Notes under the pieces: model-generated
The model's database searches: none
Seen by the model: the letters and a program-made list of their open reading frames with translations, nothing else
Told to the model about the DNA's origin: nothing
Translations under genes and position numbers: made by a program
In this document: positions 17,724 to 33,525 of the stretch, piece after piece
Numbering within the stretch: position 1 is the first letter of the stretch
How the letters are laid out: each line of letters begins with the position of its first letter
Source of the DNA: Altererythrobacter sp.
GTDB taxonomy: Bacteria > Pseudomonadota > Alphaproteobacteria > Sphingomonadales > Sphingomonadaceae
Assembly: GCA_016793865.1 (NCBI GenBank)
Contig: JAEULJ010000006.1
Location: 20,235-84,234 of the forward strand
Length of the DNA: 64,000 nt
Reading direction: 5' to 3'

Positions 17724-20243
17724 ATGACGACCGAGCGTTTCGATCCCGCATCCGCCGATATGCGCTGGCAAGCCGCGTGGGACGCGGCGGGTGCCTTCGT
17801 GGCCGACAGCAATTCCGCCAAGCCCAAGAGCTTCGTGCTCGAGATGTTTCCCTATCCCAGCGGGCGCATCCACATCGGCCATGTCCGCAATTACACGATG
17901 GGCGATGTGCTGGCGCGCTACAAGCGGATGACCGGGCACGAGGTGCTGCATCCGATGGGGTGGGACGCCTTCGGGATGCCGGCCGAGAACGCTGCGATGG
18001 AAAAGGGCGTCCACCCTGGCGGCTGGACCCGCGACAATATCGAGGCGATGAAGAAGCAGTTGAAGCGCCTGGGTTTCGCGCTCGACTGGAGCCGCGAGCT
18101 GGCGACTTGCGAGCCGGAATATTACGGACACGAACAGGCCCTGTTCCTGGCGCTCTACGAGGCGGGCCTCGTCACCCGCAAGGAAAGCGAGGTCAACTGG
18201 GACCCGGTCGACATGACCGTGCTCGCCAATGAGCAGGTGATCGACGGTCGGGGTTGGCGCAGCGGCGCCCCGGTGGAGCGGCGCAAGCTGGCCCAATGGT
18301 TCCTCAAGATCACCGATTTCGCAGATGAGCTGCTGGAAGGGCTCGGCACGCTCGACACCTGGCCCGACAAGGTTCGGCTGATGCAGGAGAACTGGATAGG
18401 CAAGTCGCAGGGGCTGGAGTTCTCCTTCGACCTTTCGAATGGCGAGCGCCTGCCGGTCTATACCACCCGGCCCGACACCATCTTCGGCGCCAGCTTCGTG
18501 GCCATCGCGCCCGATCATCCGCTCGCGCAGTCGGTGGCGGCACAGAACTGCGACGCGGCCAGCTTCATCGCGCTGTGCAAGCGCGGCGGCACCACCACGG
18601 CCGAGATGGACACTGCGGAAAAGCTCGGCTTCGACACCGGGATCGGCGCGCGCCACCCCTTTACCGGGGCGCATCTGCCGGTCTTCATCGCCAATTTCGT
18701 GCTGATGGACTATGGCACCGGTGCGATCATGGCGGTGCCGGGGCACGACCAGCGCGACTTCGAATTCGCCATCAAATATGGCCTCGCCATCCCCCGTGTG
18801 GTCGCGGCGAGCGCGGCCGAGGCGGACAAGCCCTTCGCGGGCGAGGCCGAGAGCGGTGACGGGGTTGTGGTGAACTCGGACTTCCTCGACGGCATGGCGG
18901 TCGAGGATGCCAAGCGCGAGGTCATCTCGCGGCTCGAGGCCGAGGGGCGCGGGACCGGCAAGACCGTATGGCGGCTGCGCGACTGGGGCGTTTCGCGCCA
19001 GCGCTATTGGGGCACGCCGATCCCCTTCATCCATTGCGATGGCTGCGGCATGGTTCCGGTACCACGCGACCAGCTTCCCGTTGTGCTGCCCGAGGATGTG
19101 GATTTCCAGACCCCGGGCAATCCGCTCGATCGCCATCCGACGTGGAAGCATGCCAGCTGCCCGAGCTGCGGCGGCGGTGCGGTGCGCGAGACGGACACGC
19201 TCGACACCTTCGTCGATTCGAGCTGGTATTTCCTGCGCTTCGCCAGCCAGCCCGCCGACCGGCCCTTCGATCCCGCGGAGGTCGCGAAGTGGCTGCCGGT
19301 GGAGCAGTATATCGGCGGGATCGAGCATGCGATCCTGCACCTGCTCTACGCCCGCTTCTGGACCCGCGCGCTCGCCCGCATCGGGATGATCGAGGTGAAG
19401 GAACCTTTCGCCAGCCTGTTCACGCAGGGCATGGTCACGCATGAGACCTACAGCCGCGAGGATGGTGGCCGCACGGTCTATTACGCGCCGGACGAGATCA
19501 GCCGCGAGGCCGAGCGTGCCCTGCTGACAGCCGATGGCGGCGCGGTCGAGATCGGCCGCGTGGTCAAGATGTCGAAGTCGAAGAAGAACACCGTCGACCC
19601 CGACACCATCGTCGCCCGTTACGGTGCCGATGCCGTGCGCTGGTTCATGCTGTCCGATTCGCCGCCCGAACGCGATCTTCCGTGGTCGGAGGCGGGGATC
19701 GAGGGCTGCTGGCGTTTCGTCCAGCGGCTGTGGCGGCTGTTCGGCCAGTACGACGCCGGGACGACCGGCGAGGATCAGGCGCTGACCCGCAGGCGGCACC
19801 GCACGGTCGCCGCGGTGGCGCAGGACGTCGAGGCGTTGGCCTTCAACAAGGCCGTGGCGCGCATTTACGAGCTGACCAGCGCGGTCGAGAAGGCCGCCCC
19901 CGGCGCCGCGCGCAGCGAGGCGATCCGTACGCTGGCGCTGCTCGTCGCTCCCATGATGCCGCATCTCGCCGAGGAGGCATGGAAAGCGATGGGGCAGGAA
20001 GGCCTCGTCTCCCAGGCCGCCTGGCCCGCCGTGGATACCGCGCTGCTGGTCGAGGACGAGGTGACCATCGCGCTCCAGCACATGGGCAAGCTGCGCGACA
20101 CCATCACCGCGCCCAAGGGCGCCTCGAAGGACGATCTCGAGGCGCTGGCGCTCGCCAACGAGAAGCTCCAGCGCTCGATCGCGGGCGCGCAGGTCAAGAA
20201 AGTGATTGTGGTCCCCGACCGGCTGGTCAACGTAGTGGCATGA
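17724..20243 (+). CDS. leuS: Leucyl-tRNA synthetase
   Basis: An 839-aa class I synthetase that charges tRNA-Leu in the cytoplasm. HIGH is at residues 50-53 ([13 protein letters not shown]), the CP1 editing domain includes the [12 protein letters not shown] segment, and KMSKS is at residues 615-619. A zinc-ribbon-like CxxC pair (CDGC, CPSC) sits in the middle region. The C-terminal domain ([17 protein letters not shown]...) is complete. The stop overlaps the lptE start (ATGA), so translation of the two is coupled. Confidence 0.98.
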   Translation: MTTERFDPASADMRWQAAWDAAGAFVADSNSAKPKSFVLEMFPYPSGRIHIGHVRNYTMGDVLARYKRMTGHEVLHPMGWDAFGMPAENAAMEKGVHPGGWTRDNIEAMKKQLKRLGFALDWSRELATCEPEYYGHEQALFLALYEAGLVTRKESEVNWDPVDMTVLANEQVIDGRGWRSGAPVERRKLAQWFLKITDFADELLEGLGTLDTWPDKVRLMQENWIGKSQGLEFSFDLSNGERLPVYTTRPDTIFGASFVAIAPDHPLAQSVAAQNCDAASFIALCKRGGTTTAEMDTAEKLGFDTGIGARHPFTGAHLPVFIANFVLMDYGTGAIMAVPGHDQRDFEFAIKYGLAIPRVVAASAAEADKPFAGEAESGDGVVVNSDFLDGMAVEDAKREVISRLEAEGRGTGKTVWRLRDWGVSRQRYWGTPIPFIHCDGCGMVPVPRDQLPVVLPEDVDFQTPGNPLDRHPTWKHASCPSCGGGAVRETDTLDTFVDSSWYFLRFASQPADRPFDPAEVAKWLPVEQYIGGIEHAILHLLYARFWTRALARIGMIEVKEPFASLFTQGMVTHETYSREDGGRTVYYAPDEISREAERALLTADGGAVEIGRVVKMSKSKKNTVDPDTIVARYGADAVRWFMLSDSPPERDLPWSEAGIEGCWRFVQRLWRLFGQYDAGTTGEDQALTRRRHRTVAAVAQDVEALAFNKAVARIYELTSAVEKAAPGAARSEAIRTLALLVAPMMPHLAEEAWKAMGQEGLVSQAAWPAVDTALLVEDEVTIALQHMGKLRDTITAPKGASKDDLEALALANEKLQRSIAGAQVKKVIVVPDRLVNVVA

Positions 20244-20743
20244 GATTTCCCGCCGCCTGCCTGGCCGCCGGCCTGACCGTCCTGTCGCTTTCGGCCTGCG
20301 GGCTTCAGCCGATGTACGCCGGTGGCGGCAGCGGCACCGTGGCCCAGGGTCTGGCCGGGGTCGATGTGCCCGCGATCGAGGGGCGGAACGGCTGGCTGGT
20401 CCGCAACGCACTGACCGACCGTTTCCATGCCGGCGGCAGCGCCAACCCACGCTACCGGCTGGACGTGCGGCTCGACGAGCGGCTCGAAAGCCTTGGTGTG
20501 GTGGCTGACAACACCGTGTCGCGCGAACGGCTGACCCTGCGCGCCCGCTACCAGCTCGTGGATATCGCCAGCGACACCATCATGCTCGACGCCAGTGACG
20601 GCACCGATGCCGGCATCGACGTCGTCAGCAGCGAATATGCGGTGATCGCCGCCGAACAGAGCGCGCAGGAGCGGCTGGCCAAGAATCTTGCCGATCGCAT
20701 CACCGCGCGTGTCGCCCTGGCGCTACGCAAGCAGGGCCGGTGA
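20240..20743 (+). CDS. lptE: LPS-assembly lipoprotein LptE
   Basis: A 167-aa lipoprotein with lipobox LSAC followed by GLQPMYA, a hallmark of alphaproteobacterial LptE. It plugs the LptD barrel at the outer membrane and helps insert LPS. The rest shows the LptE fold pattern (strand [19 protein letters not shown]) and a C-terminal helix of the [11 protein letters not shown] type. It starts inside the leuS stop (ATGA) and its own stop overlaps the holA start (GTGA), an order common in this class. Confidence 0.92.
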   Translation: MRFPAACLAAGLTVLSLSACGLQPMYAGGGSGTVAQGLAGVDVPAIEGRNGWLVRNALTDRFHAGGSANPRYRLDVRLDERLESLGVVADNTVSRERLTLRARYQLVDIASDTIMLDASDGTDAGIDVVSSEYAVIAAEQSAQERLAKNLADRITARVALALRKQGR

Positions 20744-21768
20744 AGCTCACCAACCGGGACTTCGCCGGCAAGGCGAGGACCGCCGCGCGCGATTGCGGCA
20801 TCTTCTTCTTCTGCGGCCCGGACGAGGCCGGCGCGAGCGCGGCGGCGAACGAGCTTGTCGCCATGCTTGCCGAGCCCGGCGAGCGGGTGGAGCTGTCGGG
20901 CGCCGAACTGCGCGCCGATCCCGCGCGCCTGGGCGACGAGGCGCGCTCCACCTCCCTGTTCGGCGATGCGCGCCATATCTGGGTCCGTGCCAGCGGCGAG
21001 GAGGCGCTGGGCGCGCTCGAGACGCTGATCGCCACCGCGGAGGCGGGCGGCGGCGCGGCCTGCCCGGTCGTGGTGGTGGCCACCGCCGCCACCGACAAAT
21101 CGCGCACCGCCAAGCTGCTCGAATCGCGCGGCGATGCGCTGGTGGCGATGTTCCATCCACCCGACCTCGCCGCCGTGACGCAGGCCGTGCGGACACTGGG
21201 CGACGGGGCAGGCGTGCATCTCGACACCGCGCTGGCGGAACGGATCGCGCGCGCCGCCAATCTCGACGTTCGCCTGGCAGGGTCCGAGGTGGAGAAGCTC
21301 GCGCTCTATCTCGACGCCTCGCCGCAGGCGCCGCGACGCGCCGATTCCGAATCGCTGGATGCAGTGGGCGCCCCTTGCGAGGACGACGGATTTGCCCCGC
21401 TGGTCGATGCCGTGCTGGCGGGCGACGCCGCCCGGCTCGGGCCGGAGCTTCACCGCATGAAGGAGGTCGGGCTGAATCCCGTCGGCACGCTGCTCGCCTT
21501 CGAACGCCGCGCCGCGCTGCTCGCCAAGATCGCCGGGCGTGGTTCCAACCGGCCACCCGACAAGGGCGAGCTTCAGCGTCTGGGCGTGTTCTGGCGCGAT
21601 CAGCAGGCGGTTTTGCAGCAGGCGGCGATCTGGCGCGGCCCCCGGCTGGCGCGGCTCGCGGATCGCCTCGTCGATCTCCATCGCCGGCTGTTCGCGGACA
21701 ATCAGGCGGCGGAACTGCTACTTAGTCAGGGCCTTACGGAAATTGCCCGACAGGCCGCCCGCCGCTGA
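20740..21768 (+). CDS. holA: DNA polymerase III subunit delta
   Basis: A 342-aa clamp-loader subunit that opens the beta sliding clamp. The N-terminal AAA-like domain contains the FFFCGPDEAGASAAANEL region in place of a true P-loop, and the C-terminal collar domain includes NPVGTLLAFERRAALLAKI. The GTG start at 20740 overlaps the lptE stop by 4 nt. Downstream is convergent with lptA across about 46 nt with no clear terminator. Confidence 0.93.
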   Translation: MKLTNRDFAGKARTAARDCGIFFFCGPDEAGASAAANELVAMLAEPGERVELSGAELRADPARLGDEARSTSLFGDARHIWVRASGEEALGALETLIATAEAGGGAACPVVVVATAATDKSRTAKLLESRGDALVAMFHPPDLAAVTQAVRTLGDGAGVHLDTALAERIARAANLDVRLAGSEVEKLALYLDASPQAPRRADSESLDAVGAPCEDDGFAPLVDAVLAGDAARLGPELHRMKEVGLNPVGTLLAFERRAALLAKIAGRGSNRPPDKGELQRLGVFWRDQQAVLQQAAIWRGPRLARLADRLVDLHRRLFADNQAAELLLSQGLTEIARQAARR

Positions 21769-21814
21769 ACCCGGTGCTCAGCTTCGCATCCGGCCGGCCG
21801 CAACCGATACCTTG

Positions 21815-22378
21815 TCAGTTCTTCGGCACCGAGAATGTTCCTGTCACGCGGCCGCCGGAACTGCTGCCGACAGCGCCGGTGACGCCCGATGATCCGCTGG
21901 CGCGCCCATCGATGCTCGAAACCCCGCTCCGCAGGTCGATCACCAGACGCCCGCCGTTCAGCGTGTCCCCGCCGCGATTGAGGCGCACATCGCCAGCCAT
22001 GGTGATGATCCGGCGATTGAAGTCATACACCGCCACATTGCCGCTCGCGCGCTCGTTGGCGCGCTCCACCGTTACCCCGCCGGTCGCCATGATGCGCTGG
22101 ATACTGAGCGATCCCGCATCGGTGTAATCGACCAGCGTGCGCGCCGCATTGAGCGTCAGCCCGGCCTGGTCGATTCGGACATTGCCGGACAGCACCACGC
22201 GCTTCTGCCGATCCTGCAGCTCGATCCGGTCAGCGGCGTAGTTCACCGGGGCATCGGAGTTGTGGCCCGCCAGCATCTGGGCGGAGGCGAACGTGCCCGA
22301 AAATACCGCGTAAAGCCCCAGCGTGCCGAGGAAGCCGGCAGCGGCGGCGCGCAACATGCGGGCGGGGAGCGGCGTCAT
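21815..22378 (-). CDS. lptA: LPS transport periplasmic protein LptA (OstA-like)
   Basis: A 187-aa exported OstA/LptA-domain protein. A signal segment (about residues 8-33, ending ASA) precedes repeated beta-jellyroll strands: [56 protein letters not shown]. LptA forms the periplasmic bridge that carries LPS from LptC to LptD. The last 25 residues are Gly/Ser-rich. It overlaps lptC by 4 nt (ATGA). The ATPase gene lptB, which often follows lptA, does not: the next gene is the convergent holA. Confidence 0.92.
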   Translation of the reverse strand: MTPLPARMLRAAAAGFLGTLGLYAVFSGTFASAQMLAGHNSDAPVNYAADRIELQDRQKRVVLSGNVRIDQAGLTLNAARTLVDYTDAGSLSIQRIMATGGVTVERANERASGNVAVYDFNRRIITMAGDVRLNRGGDTLNGGRLVIDLRSGVSSIDGRASGSSGVTGAVGSSSGGRVTGTFSVPKN

Positions 22379-23055
22379 CGGGGCATCCTCATCTGGTTCA
22401 CCTGGCCCGGGATCATCCGCAGCCGCGCGTTTCCTACCAGCGAAACCGTGCGCGCGTCGAGATTGACCTCCAGCCGGTCGGCGGAGAAGCTTCCGGCAGG
22501 CACGGTACCGGAAACTCCGTCGGCCCCGGTAACCCTCCGCCGCGGCAGATCCACCAGCACCCCGTCGAGCTGCATGTCGTAACCGTCAGCCGCCGTGAAG
22601 CGGACGGTATCGGGCACGGCGACGAGATCGGTAATCAGATTGTACTGGCCCGCGGACGCGACAAGCTGCGCCGGCCCTTCGGGAAGCAGCAGCTGGGCGG
22701 CAAGGTCGCGCATCCGCACGATGCCTTCGGCGCTCGATCGCTGGACCGCCTCGCCCGCGGTGAGCGAGAAAGGCCGGCCCCTGTCATCCACGCCACGATA
22801 CAGCGCCTTGTCCGCGCGCAGCCGCTCGTCGATCATCGCCACCTTCTTGCGGTCGAGCAGGAAGCTGACCTCCCCGCGCGGACTGAGCGGGGTGATGACC
22901 ATCAGCGCCGCCATCACGCCCACCGCCATCGGCAGCGCGGCGGCAAGAAATTTGACCATCCGGTCGTGCGAGCCGCCGGGCGCGGCGAAATGCTGCCGCT
23001 CGCTGCGAAGTTCCGCAGCTTGCTCCGTCTCGATCCTGCGGCGCCTGAACATCAT
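22375..23055 (-). CDS. lptC: LPS export system component LptC
   Basis: A 226-aa bitopic inner-membrane protein. A cytoplasmic basic tail, one TM helix (about residues 36-60), then the periplasmic jellyroll of the LptC family ([52 protein letters not shown]). It passes LPS from LptBFG to LptA. Two starts are possible, Met1 and Met2; the first is used. It follows the RNase D-like gene at 24 nt and overlaps lptA, giving an exonuclease-lptC-lptA unit. Confidence 0.9.
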   Translation of the reverse strand: MMFRRRRIETEQAAELRSERQHFAAPGGSHDRMVKFLAAALPMAVGVMAALMVITPLSPRGEVSFLLDRKKVAMIDERLRADKALYRGVDDRGRPFSLTAGEAVQRSSAEGIVRMRDLAAQLLLPEGPAQLVASAGQYNLITDLVAVPDTVRFTAADGYDMQLDGVLVDLPRRRVTGADGVSGTVPAGSFSADRLEVNLDARTVSLVGNARLRMIPGQVNQMRMPR

Positions 23056-23079
23056 GGCCGGACGGAACCCTCCCTGCCC

Positions 23080-23697
23080 TCAGAGGTGGGCGAAGATGTC
23101 GTGCTCTGCCCAGCCCAACCGGTCGAGTCGGGCGCGGGTGGGAAGGAAATCGAAGCACGCCTGCGCCAGCTCGGCCCGGCCCTCGCGCTCCAGCCGCCGG
23201 TCGAGCTCCGCCCTCAGGCGGTGCAGATAGCGCACGTCCGAGGCGGCGTATTCGCGCTGTGCCTCGCTGATGTCGCCGCCGCCCCAGTCGCTGCTCTGCT
23301 GCTGCTTGGACAGCGTGACGCCGAGCAGTTCCTCCACCAGGTTCTTGAGGCCGTGGCGATCGGTATAGGTGCGAACGAGCTTGCTGGCGATCTTGGTGCA
23401 ATAGACCGGCGCGGCCACCACGCCGAGATAATGCTCGACTGCGGCGAGGTCGAAACGCGCGAAGTGGAACAGCTTCAGCCGTGCCGGATCGGCCAGGACC
23501 GCCGCCAGATTGGGCGCGACATAGGGCGACCCGGGGTTGAACCGGACAAGGTGCTCGTCCCCTCCCCCGTCGCTGATCTGCACCAGGCAAAGCCTGTCGC
23601 GGGCCGTGATGAGCCCCATAGTCTCGGTATCGACCGCCACCGGCCCGGGCGCCAACACGCCTTCGGGAAGGTCCTCTTCGTGGAAATGCACTGCCAT
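23080..23697 (-). CDS. RNase D-like 3'-5' exonuclease (DEDD family)
   Basis: A 205-aa protein consisting of only the DnaQ/DEDD exonuclease domain. It has Exo I VDTET (Asp23, Glu25), Exo II in [12 protein letters not shown], and Exo [15 protein letters not shown] with the Tyr of DEDDy enzymes. RNase D proper carries extra HRDC domains, absent here, so this is the short alphaproteobacterial form that regularly precedes lptC. It would trim structured RNA 3' ends in the cytoplasm. Confidence 0.9.
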   Translation of the reverse strand: MAVHFHEEDLPEGVLAPGPVAVDTETMGLITARDRLCLVQISDGGGDEHLVRFNPGSPYVAPNLAAVLADPARLKLFHFARFDLAAVEHYLGVVAAPVYCTKIASKLVRTYTDRHGLKNLVEELLGVTLSKQQQSSDWGGGDISEAQREYAASDVRYLHRLRAELDRRLEREGRAELAQACFDFLPTRARLDRLGWAEHDIFAHL

Positions 23698-23778
23698 ATG
23701 CCAAGCGCCTTAGGCGCGTTGGGGAAAGCTGGAAAGGGGCGGTGGCTCGTACCGGGTACAGGGCCTAGCGAGGTGGCA

Positions 23779-24462
23779 ATGGATAGCGATGCGATCCCCG
23801 AAAGCTGGCGCGCAGCGCTGGAGCCGGTTCTGGCCGCACCCGAGGCGCGGCGCCTTGGCGGCTGGCTCAAGGCCGAGGAAGCGGCGGGGCGCACGGTCTA
23901 TCCGCCACGTGGATGCCGGCTGCGCGCCCTGCAACTCACCCCCCTCGATGCCGTCAAGGTGGTGATCCTGGGGCAGGATCCCTATCACGGACCGGGACAG
24001 GCGATGGGCCTCTCCTTCTCCGTGCCGGCGGGTGTGCGGCCGCCTCCCAGCCTCGCGAACATCTACAAGGAGCTGGCCGCCGACTGCGGGATCGAGAGGC
24101 CCGCTCATGGCGACCTCAGCGGCTGGGCGCGGCAGGGCGTTCTGCTGCTAAACTCCGCCCTGACGGTGGAAGCAGGAAAGGCGGGCAGCCATGCGGGGCG
24201 GGGGTGGGAGGCCATCACCGATGCCTGTGTGGCGGCCGTGGCCGCGCGCGAGACGCCATGCGTCTTCATCCTGTGGGGCAGCCACGCCCAGGCCAAGGCC
24301 GCGCGGATCGACCGGCTCGCGCGGGGCCCTCACTGCGTCGTGCGCAGTCCCCATCCCAGCCCTCTCTCGGCGCATCGGGGCTTTCTCGGCAGCCGCCCCT
24401 TCAGCCGTGCCAACACCTTTCTGGAGGCGCGCGGCCGGGCACCCATCGACTGGCGGCTGTAG
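23779..24462 (+). CDS. ung: Uracil-DNA glycosylase (family 1)
   Basis: A 227-aa base-excision repair enzyme that removes uracil from DNA. The water-activating loop [15 protein letters not shown] has Asp67, the uracil-binding LLLNSALTV strand is intact, and the DNA-intercalation loop reads [11 protein letters not shown]. The start at 23779 gives the normal family length; a longer open frame upstream is antisense to the exonuclease. It is convergent with gltD across 39 nt. Confidence 0.96.
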   Translation: MDSDAIPESWRAALEPVLAAPEARRLGGWLKAEEAAGRTVYPPRGCRLRALQLTPLDAVKVVILGQDPYHGPGQAMGLSFSVPAGVRPPPSLANIYKELAADCGIERPAHGDLSGWARQGVLLLNSALTVEAGKAGSHAGRGWEAITDACVAAVAARETPCVFILWGSHAQAKAARIDRLARGPHCVVRSPHPSPLSAHRGFLGSRPFSRANTFLEARGRAPIDWRL

Positions 24463-24501
24463 CTCGGGCGGGCAGGCGAGGGCCTGGCGCTAGCGTAACG
24501 C

Positions 24502-25937
24502 TCAGCGTGGCAGTTCGCTCACGCCCATCAGCATCTCGTCCACCGCGCGGGCCGCCTGGCGGCCTTCGCGGATGGCCCACACCACCAGGCTCTGCCCCCG
24601 GCGCATGTCGCCGCAGGCGAACACGCCCTGCTCGCTGGTAGCGTAGCGGTTGGTGTCCGCCGCTACATTGCCTCGCGCATCGAGCTTCACCCCGGCCCGA
24701 TCAAGGAGGCCGCGGCGCCTGGGCCCGGTGAAGCCCATCGCCAGCAGGATCAGATCGGCCGGCAGGGTGAAGCCGCTGCCCGGCACCTCGCGCATCGCAC
24801 CGCCCGACCATTCCACCCGAACGCATTCGAGCCCGGAAACCGCGCCTTCCAGCGCCGTCACGCTCTTGGCGAGCACAGCCCAATCGCGCTCGCAGCCTTC
24901 CAGATGGCTGGAAGAGGTACGCAGCTTGAGCGGCCAGTTCGGCCAGGTCGCCGCCTTGTTCTCCCGCTCGGGCGGCTGCGGCATGATCTCGAGCTGGGTG
25001 ACGCTCGCCGCGCCCTGGCGGTTGGAGGTGCCCACGCAATCGGAACCGGTATCGCCGCCGCCGATCACGATCACATGCTTGCCCGTTGCGCTCAATGTTC
25101 CGCGCGGCGCGGCGCGGACCTCGTCGTCGCCGGCGTTGCGCTTGTTCTGCTGGGTCAGGAACTCCATCGCCAGCCGCACGCCCGGGAGCTCGGCCCCGGG
25201 GATGTCGAGGCTGCGCGCCTCTTCCGCCCCGCCCGCCAGCACCACGGCATCGAAATTGTCCCGAAGCGCCTGGAAGCTGACCTCGACGCCCACCTCGCTG
25301 GAGGTGCGGAACTGCACGCCTTCGGCCTCCATCTGCACCGCGCGGCGGTTGATGAGCTGCTTCTCGAGCTTGAAGTCGGGGATGCCATATCTGAGCAAGC
25401 CGCCGATCCGGTCCGCCTTCTCGAACACCGTGACGGCATGACCGGCGCGGGCGAGTTGCTGTGCGCAGGCGAGACCGGCGGGGCCGCTCCCGACCACCGC
25501 CACCGCCTTGCCGCTCCGGCGGGCCGCCGGTTGCGGCACGATCCAGCCCTCGCGCCAGCCCCGGTCGACGATGGCGCATTCGATGCTCTTGATCGTCACC
25601 GGCGCGTCCACGAGATTGAGCGTGCAGGCCGCCTCGCAAGGCGCGGGACAGACGCGGCCGGTGAACTCGGGAAAGTTGTTGGTCGAATGAAGCACGGCGA
25701 GCGCGCGCTGCCAGTCGTCCTCGTAAACCAGATGGTTCCAGTCCGGGATGATGTTGTTGACCGGGCACCCGGTGTGGCAGAACGGAATGCCGCAGTTCAT
25801 GCACCGCGCCGCCTGCTTGCGCAGCGCGGACTGCGGCAAAGGGACGGTGAACTCCTTGTAATGCGTCACGCGCTCGGCCGCGTCGCCATAGACCACGTCC
25901 TGGCGATCGTACTCGAGGAAGCCCGTTTCCTTGCCCA

Positions 25938-25938
<1 letters not shown>
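24502..25938 (-). CDS. gltD: Glutamate synthase (NADPH) small subunit
   Basis: A 478-aa flavoprotein subunit that takes electrons from NADPH to the large subunit for conversion of 2-oxoglutarate and glutamine to glutamate. The N-terminal Fe-S region has [14 protein letters not shown] and CPAPCEAAC. An FAD-binding [19 protein letters not shown] follows, and an NADPH-binding [13 protein letters not shown]. Its ATG at 25938 overlaps the gltB stop by one base (TAATG), so the two subunits are coupled in translation. Confidence 0.97.
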
Positions 25939-30599
<4,661 letters not shown>

Positions 30600-30798
30600 T
30601 GCGTCCCCTCGAGCGCCGGAAGAACCGCAGGCCCGCCCACTGGCGAGGCCCGTTGTCCCGGCATCACTGTGCGGCGCGGCCAGGCCTCGCCGATAAAATG
30701 TCGCGAGTGAGAATCATGCCTGCTCGATTGCTGTTTTGCAACCGCGAAGGGCGACAGATTATTGCCTAGTTTTTCTTGGATCGCCCTAAGCGGACATC

Positions 30799-31557
30799 CT
30801 AGCCGCCCGTCCGTCCGTCATCGGCAGCACGGATACGGGCAAGATCGTCGAGCGCGGCGCGCAGGCCTTCGCGATGGTCGCGAGCCGGCCCGGGAAGCCC
30901 GGCACCGGCCTCGTCGCCTGTCTGGCGGGCCACGAAGGCGCGCACGGGGTCCGGCGCCGGCTCCTGGCCGGCGGCCTCGGTCGCGAAACCATCGATCGCC
31001 TGATCGAAGCGGGCGAGCAAAGCGTCGAGATCGAAATCGAGCGGGGCCGCGGATGCGGGCCGGGGCGCGACGATCATCAGGCCCGTCTCCACCACGCGGG
31101 CGGGCCCGCCCGAATCGTACTGCGGGATGGTGTCCGGCGCCGGCGAAGGTTTCGCGTCGAGCGCACGCGCGGGCGCAGCCAGTTCGACTTCCGCGCCGTC
31201 GCTCACCTCCTCGCGCACCCGCAGCGGCCGCCGCACGGGTTCGGGCGCAGGTTCCGCAGACTCGTGGAGCTGGTCTTCCTGCGCATAGAGCGGTCGCGGG
31301 TCGCGCAGCGTCCACCGCGCTATCGCCCTCCCCAGAACAAGGCCGACCAGTGCGCCGAGCAGCGCCGCCACGCCGATGGCCACCGCGCCCGGCACGCCAA
31401 TCCCGGCGGCGGCGAGGACGCGCGCCACCCAGGCCGATGGCAACACCGCCACGCCCAGCCCGAACAGCGCGGCGAACCACAGCGCGGCGAGCGGCGTGAA
31501 GGCCGGATGGCTCGCAATCGGGCGGCGTTCCGCCATTCTCGTCTCTGCCCTATCCAT
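30799..31557 (-). CDS. Membrane hypothetical protein
   Basis: A 252-aa protein with two adjacent hydrophobic helices near the N-terminus (about residues 22-45 and 50-77), then a long hydrophilic, Pro/Ala/Glu-rich tail that includes the DFDLDALLARFDQAIDGF helix. No domain is recognised. The start at 31557 (MDRAETRM) is preferred to the longer open frame because the extra N-terminus overlaps the divergent MaoC gene; Met at 31536 is an alternative. It faces gltB head to tail across 199 nt. Function unknown. Confidence 0.6.
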   Translation of the reverse strand: MDRAETRMAERRPIASHPAFTPLAALWFAALFGLGVAVLPSAWVARVLAAAGIGVPGAVAIGVAALLGALVGLVLGRAIARWTLRDPRPLYAQEDQLHESAEPAPEPVRRPLRVREEVSDGAEVELAAPARALDAKPSPAPDTIPQYDSGGPARVVETGLMIVAPRPASAAPLDFDLDALLARFDQAIDGFATEAAGQEPAPDPVRAFVARQTGDEAGAGLPGPARDHREGLRAALDDLARIRAADDGRTGG

Positions 31558-31816
31558 CCTTGGTTCCGGGCCTGAAGCGGCAACCGGGGCGAATCCCGGC
31601 ACCGCGCCGGCCCTCGCCGGGTATCTATGGCCAAGCCGCGCCGCTCGGGCAACCGCGTCGCCGGGGCCGATTCGGGCCCTCGCGGGGGCCTGCGAGCCGG
31701 GATGGGCGTGCCGGCTTCCCCATGCCGTAGCGGCAGCGGCGCGGGCATTGCACGCCCCGGATGCTTGGGCCATGAACGCGCCCGGAGAAGGCCAGTGGCC
31801 AAAGGAGAGCGCCCGC

Positions 31817-32266
31817 ATGAGCCCGCAGGATATCGCAGCCAAGGTCGGCGAAACGATCGGCACCAGCGAATGGGTCGAGATCAGCCAGGACCGCATCAAC
31901 CAGTTCGCCGAGGCGACCGGTGACCACCAGTTTATCCATGTGAACGAGGAAATGGCGAAGATGACGCCTTTCGGCGGCACCATCGCGCATGGCTTCCTCA
32001 CCCTGTCGATGATCCCCTATCTGTCCGCCAACAGCGACATCCCGCGCCCCGATGAGGTGAAAATGGGCGTCAACTACGGCGGCAACAAGACGCGGTTCAT
32101 AAACCCGGTGCGATCCGGCAAGCGTATCCGCGGCCATTGGAAGCTGCTGGAGATGATCGAGAAGCGGCCCGGCCAGTGGCAGCAGACGGTCGAGATCACC
32201 ATCGAGATCGAGGGCGAGGACAAGCCCGCCCTGATCGCCGAATGGATGACTCAGTTCTTCGTCTAG
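31817..32266 (+). CDS. MaoC-family (R)-specific enoyl-CoA hydratase
   Basis: A 149-aa single hot-dog domain protein. The hydratase 2 motif is clear: FAEATGDHQFIHVNEE with Asp36 and His41 as the catalytic dyad, then GGTIAHGFLTLSM. The start at 31817 has AGGAGA 10 nt upstream. Such enzymes hydrate trans-2-enoyl-CoA to (R)-3-hydroxyacyl-CoA, linking beta-oxidation to other uses. The thiolase gene follows at 64 nt, so a fatty-acid or PHA-related role fits; NodN-like family members of unknown substrate are close relatives. Confidence 0.85.
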   Translation: MSPQDIAAKVGETIGTSEWVEISQDRINQFAEATGDHQFIHVNEEMAKMTPFGGTIAHGFLTLSMIPYLSANSDIPRPDEVKMGVNYGGNKTRFINPVRSGKRIRGHWKLLEMIEKRPGQWQQTVEITIEIEGEDKPALIAEWMTQFFV

Positions 32267-32330
32267 CCCGCGCCAATCCGCCCCCCGACAATCAGGGGGG
32301 CGAACCTGAATTCACCAAGGAAGCAATCCC

Positions 32331-33512
32331 ATGACCCGCGATGCCGTTATCGTCTCCACCGCCCGCACCGCCATCGGCCGCGCCTACAAGGGCGCCTTGA
32401 ACGCCACCCCAGGCGCGACGCTGGGCAGCTATTCGCTGGCGCCCGCGATCGAGCGCGCAGGAATAGAGGCGGGCGAGGTGGACGACGTGCTGTGGGGCTC
32501 CGCGCTCCAGCAGGGCACCCAGGCGGGCAATCTGGCGCGCCAGGTGGCGCTGCGGGCCGGCTGCCCGATCACCACCAGCGGGATGACCATCGACCGCCAG
32601 TGCTCCAGCGGGCTGATGACCATCGCCACCGCCGCCAAGCAGATCGTAATCGACCGCATGGACGTGGTCGCCGCCGGCGGGCAGGAATCGATCAGCCTGG
32701 TCCAGACCGCCGAGATGCGGGTCCAGCCCGATCCGTCGCTGATGGCGATGCACAAGGCGATCTACATGCCCATGCTCCAGACCGCAGAAACGGTGGCGCA
32801 GCGCTACGACATCAGCCGCGAAGCGCAGGACGAATATGCGTTCCAGTCGCAGCAGCGCACCGCCGCCGCGCAAGCCGCGGGCAAGTTCGACGGCGAGATC
32901 GTGCCCGTGACCGTCACCATGAAGGTGCAGGACAAGGCCACCGGCGCGATTTCCGATCAGGAGGTCACGATCGCGAAGGACGAGGGCAACCGGCCCGAAA
33001 CCACGCTGGAGGGCCTCAACTCGCTGAAGGCGGTGATGGGCGAAGGCACCACCATCACGGCCGGTAACGCCAGCCAGCTTTCCGACGGTTCCAGCGCCAG
33101 CATCCTGATGGAAGCGAGCCTGGCGGAGAAGCGCGGGATCGAGCCGCTCGGCCGCTACATCGGCATGGCGGTGGCCGGCACCGAGCCCGACGAGATGGGC
33201 ATCGGCCCGGTCTTCGCGATCCCCAAGCTCCTCACCCGCTTTGGCCTGAAGGTGGAGGATATCGGCATCTGGGAGCTGAACGAGGCCTTCGCGGTGCAGG
33301 TGCTCTACTGCCGTGACAAGCTCGGCATTCCCAACGAGCTGCTCAACGTGAATGGCGGGTCCATCTCCATCGGCCACCCCTATGGCATGACCGGCGCGCG
33401 CTGCACCGGCCATGTCCTGCTCGAAGGCAAGCGGATGGGCGCGAAATACGGTGTCGTGACCATGTGCGTGGGCGGCGGCATGGGCGCCGCCGGCCTGTTC
33501 GAGATCTTCTGA
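32331..33512 (+). CDS. Acetyl-CoA C-acyltransferase (thiolase)
   Basis: A 393-aa thiolase. The acyl-binding Cys91 is in DRQCSSGL, the NEAFA motif and [14 protein letters not shown] supply the two His positions, and the second catalytic Cys is in [10 protein letters not shown]. It could cleave 3-ketoacyl-CoA in beta-oxidation (FadA type) or condense acetyl-CoA (PhaA/AtoB type); sequence alone does not settle which. The upstream MaoC hydratase suggests acyl-CoA turnover. A DUF5996 gene starts 13 nt after its stop. Confidence 0.93.
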   Translation: MTRDAVIVSTARTAIGRAYKGALNATPGATLGSYSLAPAIERAGIEAGEVDDVLWGSALQQGTQAGNLARQVALRAGCPITTSGMTIDRQCSSGLMTIATAAKQIVIDRMDVVAAGGQESISLVQTAEMRVQPDPSLMAMHKAIYMPMLQTAETVAQRYDISREAQDEYAFQSQQRTAAAQAAGKFDGEIVPVTVTMKVQDKATGAISDQEVTIAKDEGNRPETTLEGLNSLKAVMGEGTTITAGNASQLSDGSSASILMEASLAEKRGIEPLGRYIGMAVAGTEPDEMGIGPVFAIPKLLTRFGLKVEDIGIWELNEAFAVQVLYCRDKLGIPNELLNVNGGSISIGHPYGMTGARCTGHVLLEGKRMGAKYGVVTMCVGGGMGAAGLFEIF

Positions 33513-33525
33513 GGCGCACGCGCCG

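Noticed and set aside
17145-20450. A 1101-codon open frame antisense to leuS
   Set aside because: It mirrors the leuS coding frame in high-GC DNA, is Arg/His/Gly-rich and shows no protein family.
30600-30798. Riboswitch or sigma-54 promoter upstream of gltB
   Set aside because: No GG-N10-GC core or conserved riboswitch pattern could be found in the 199-nt gap.
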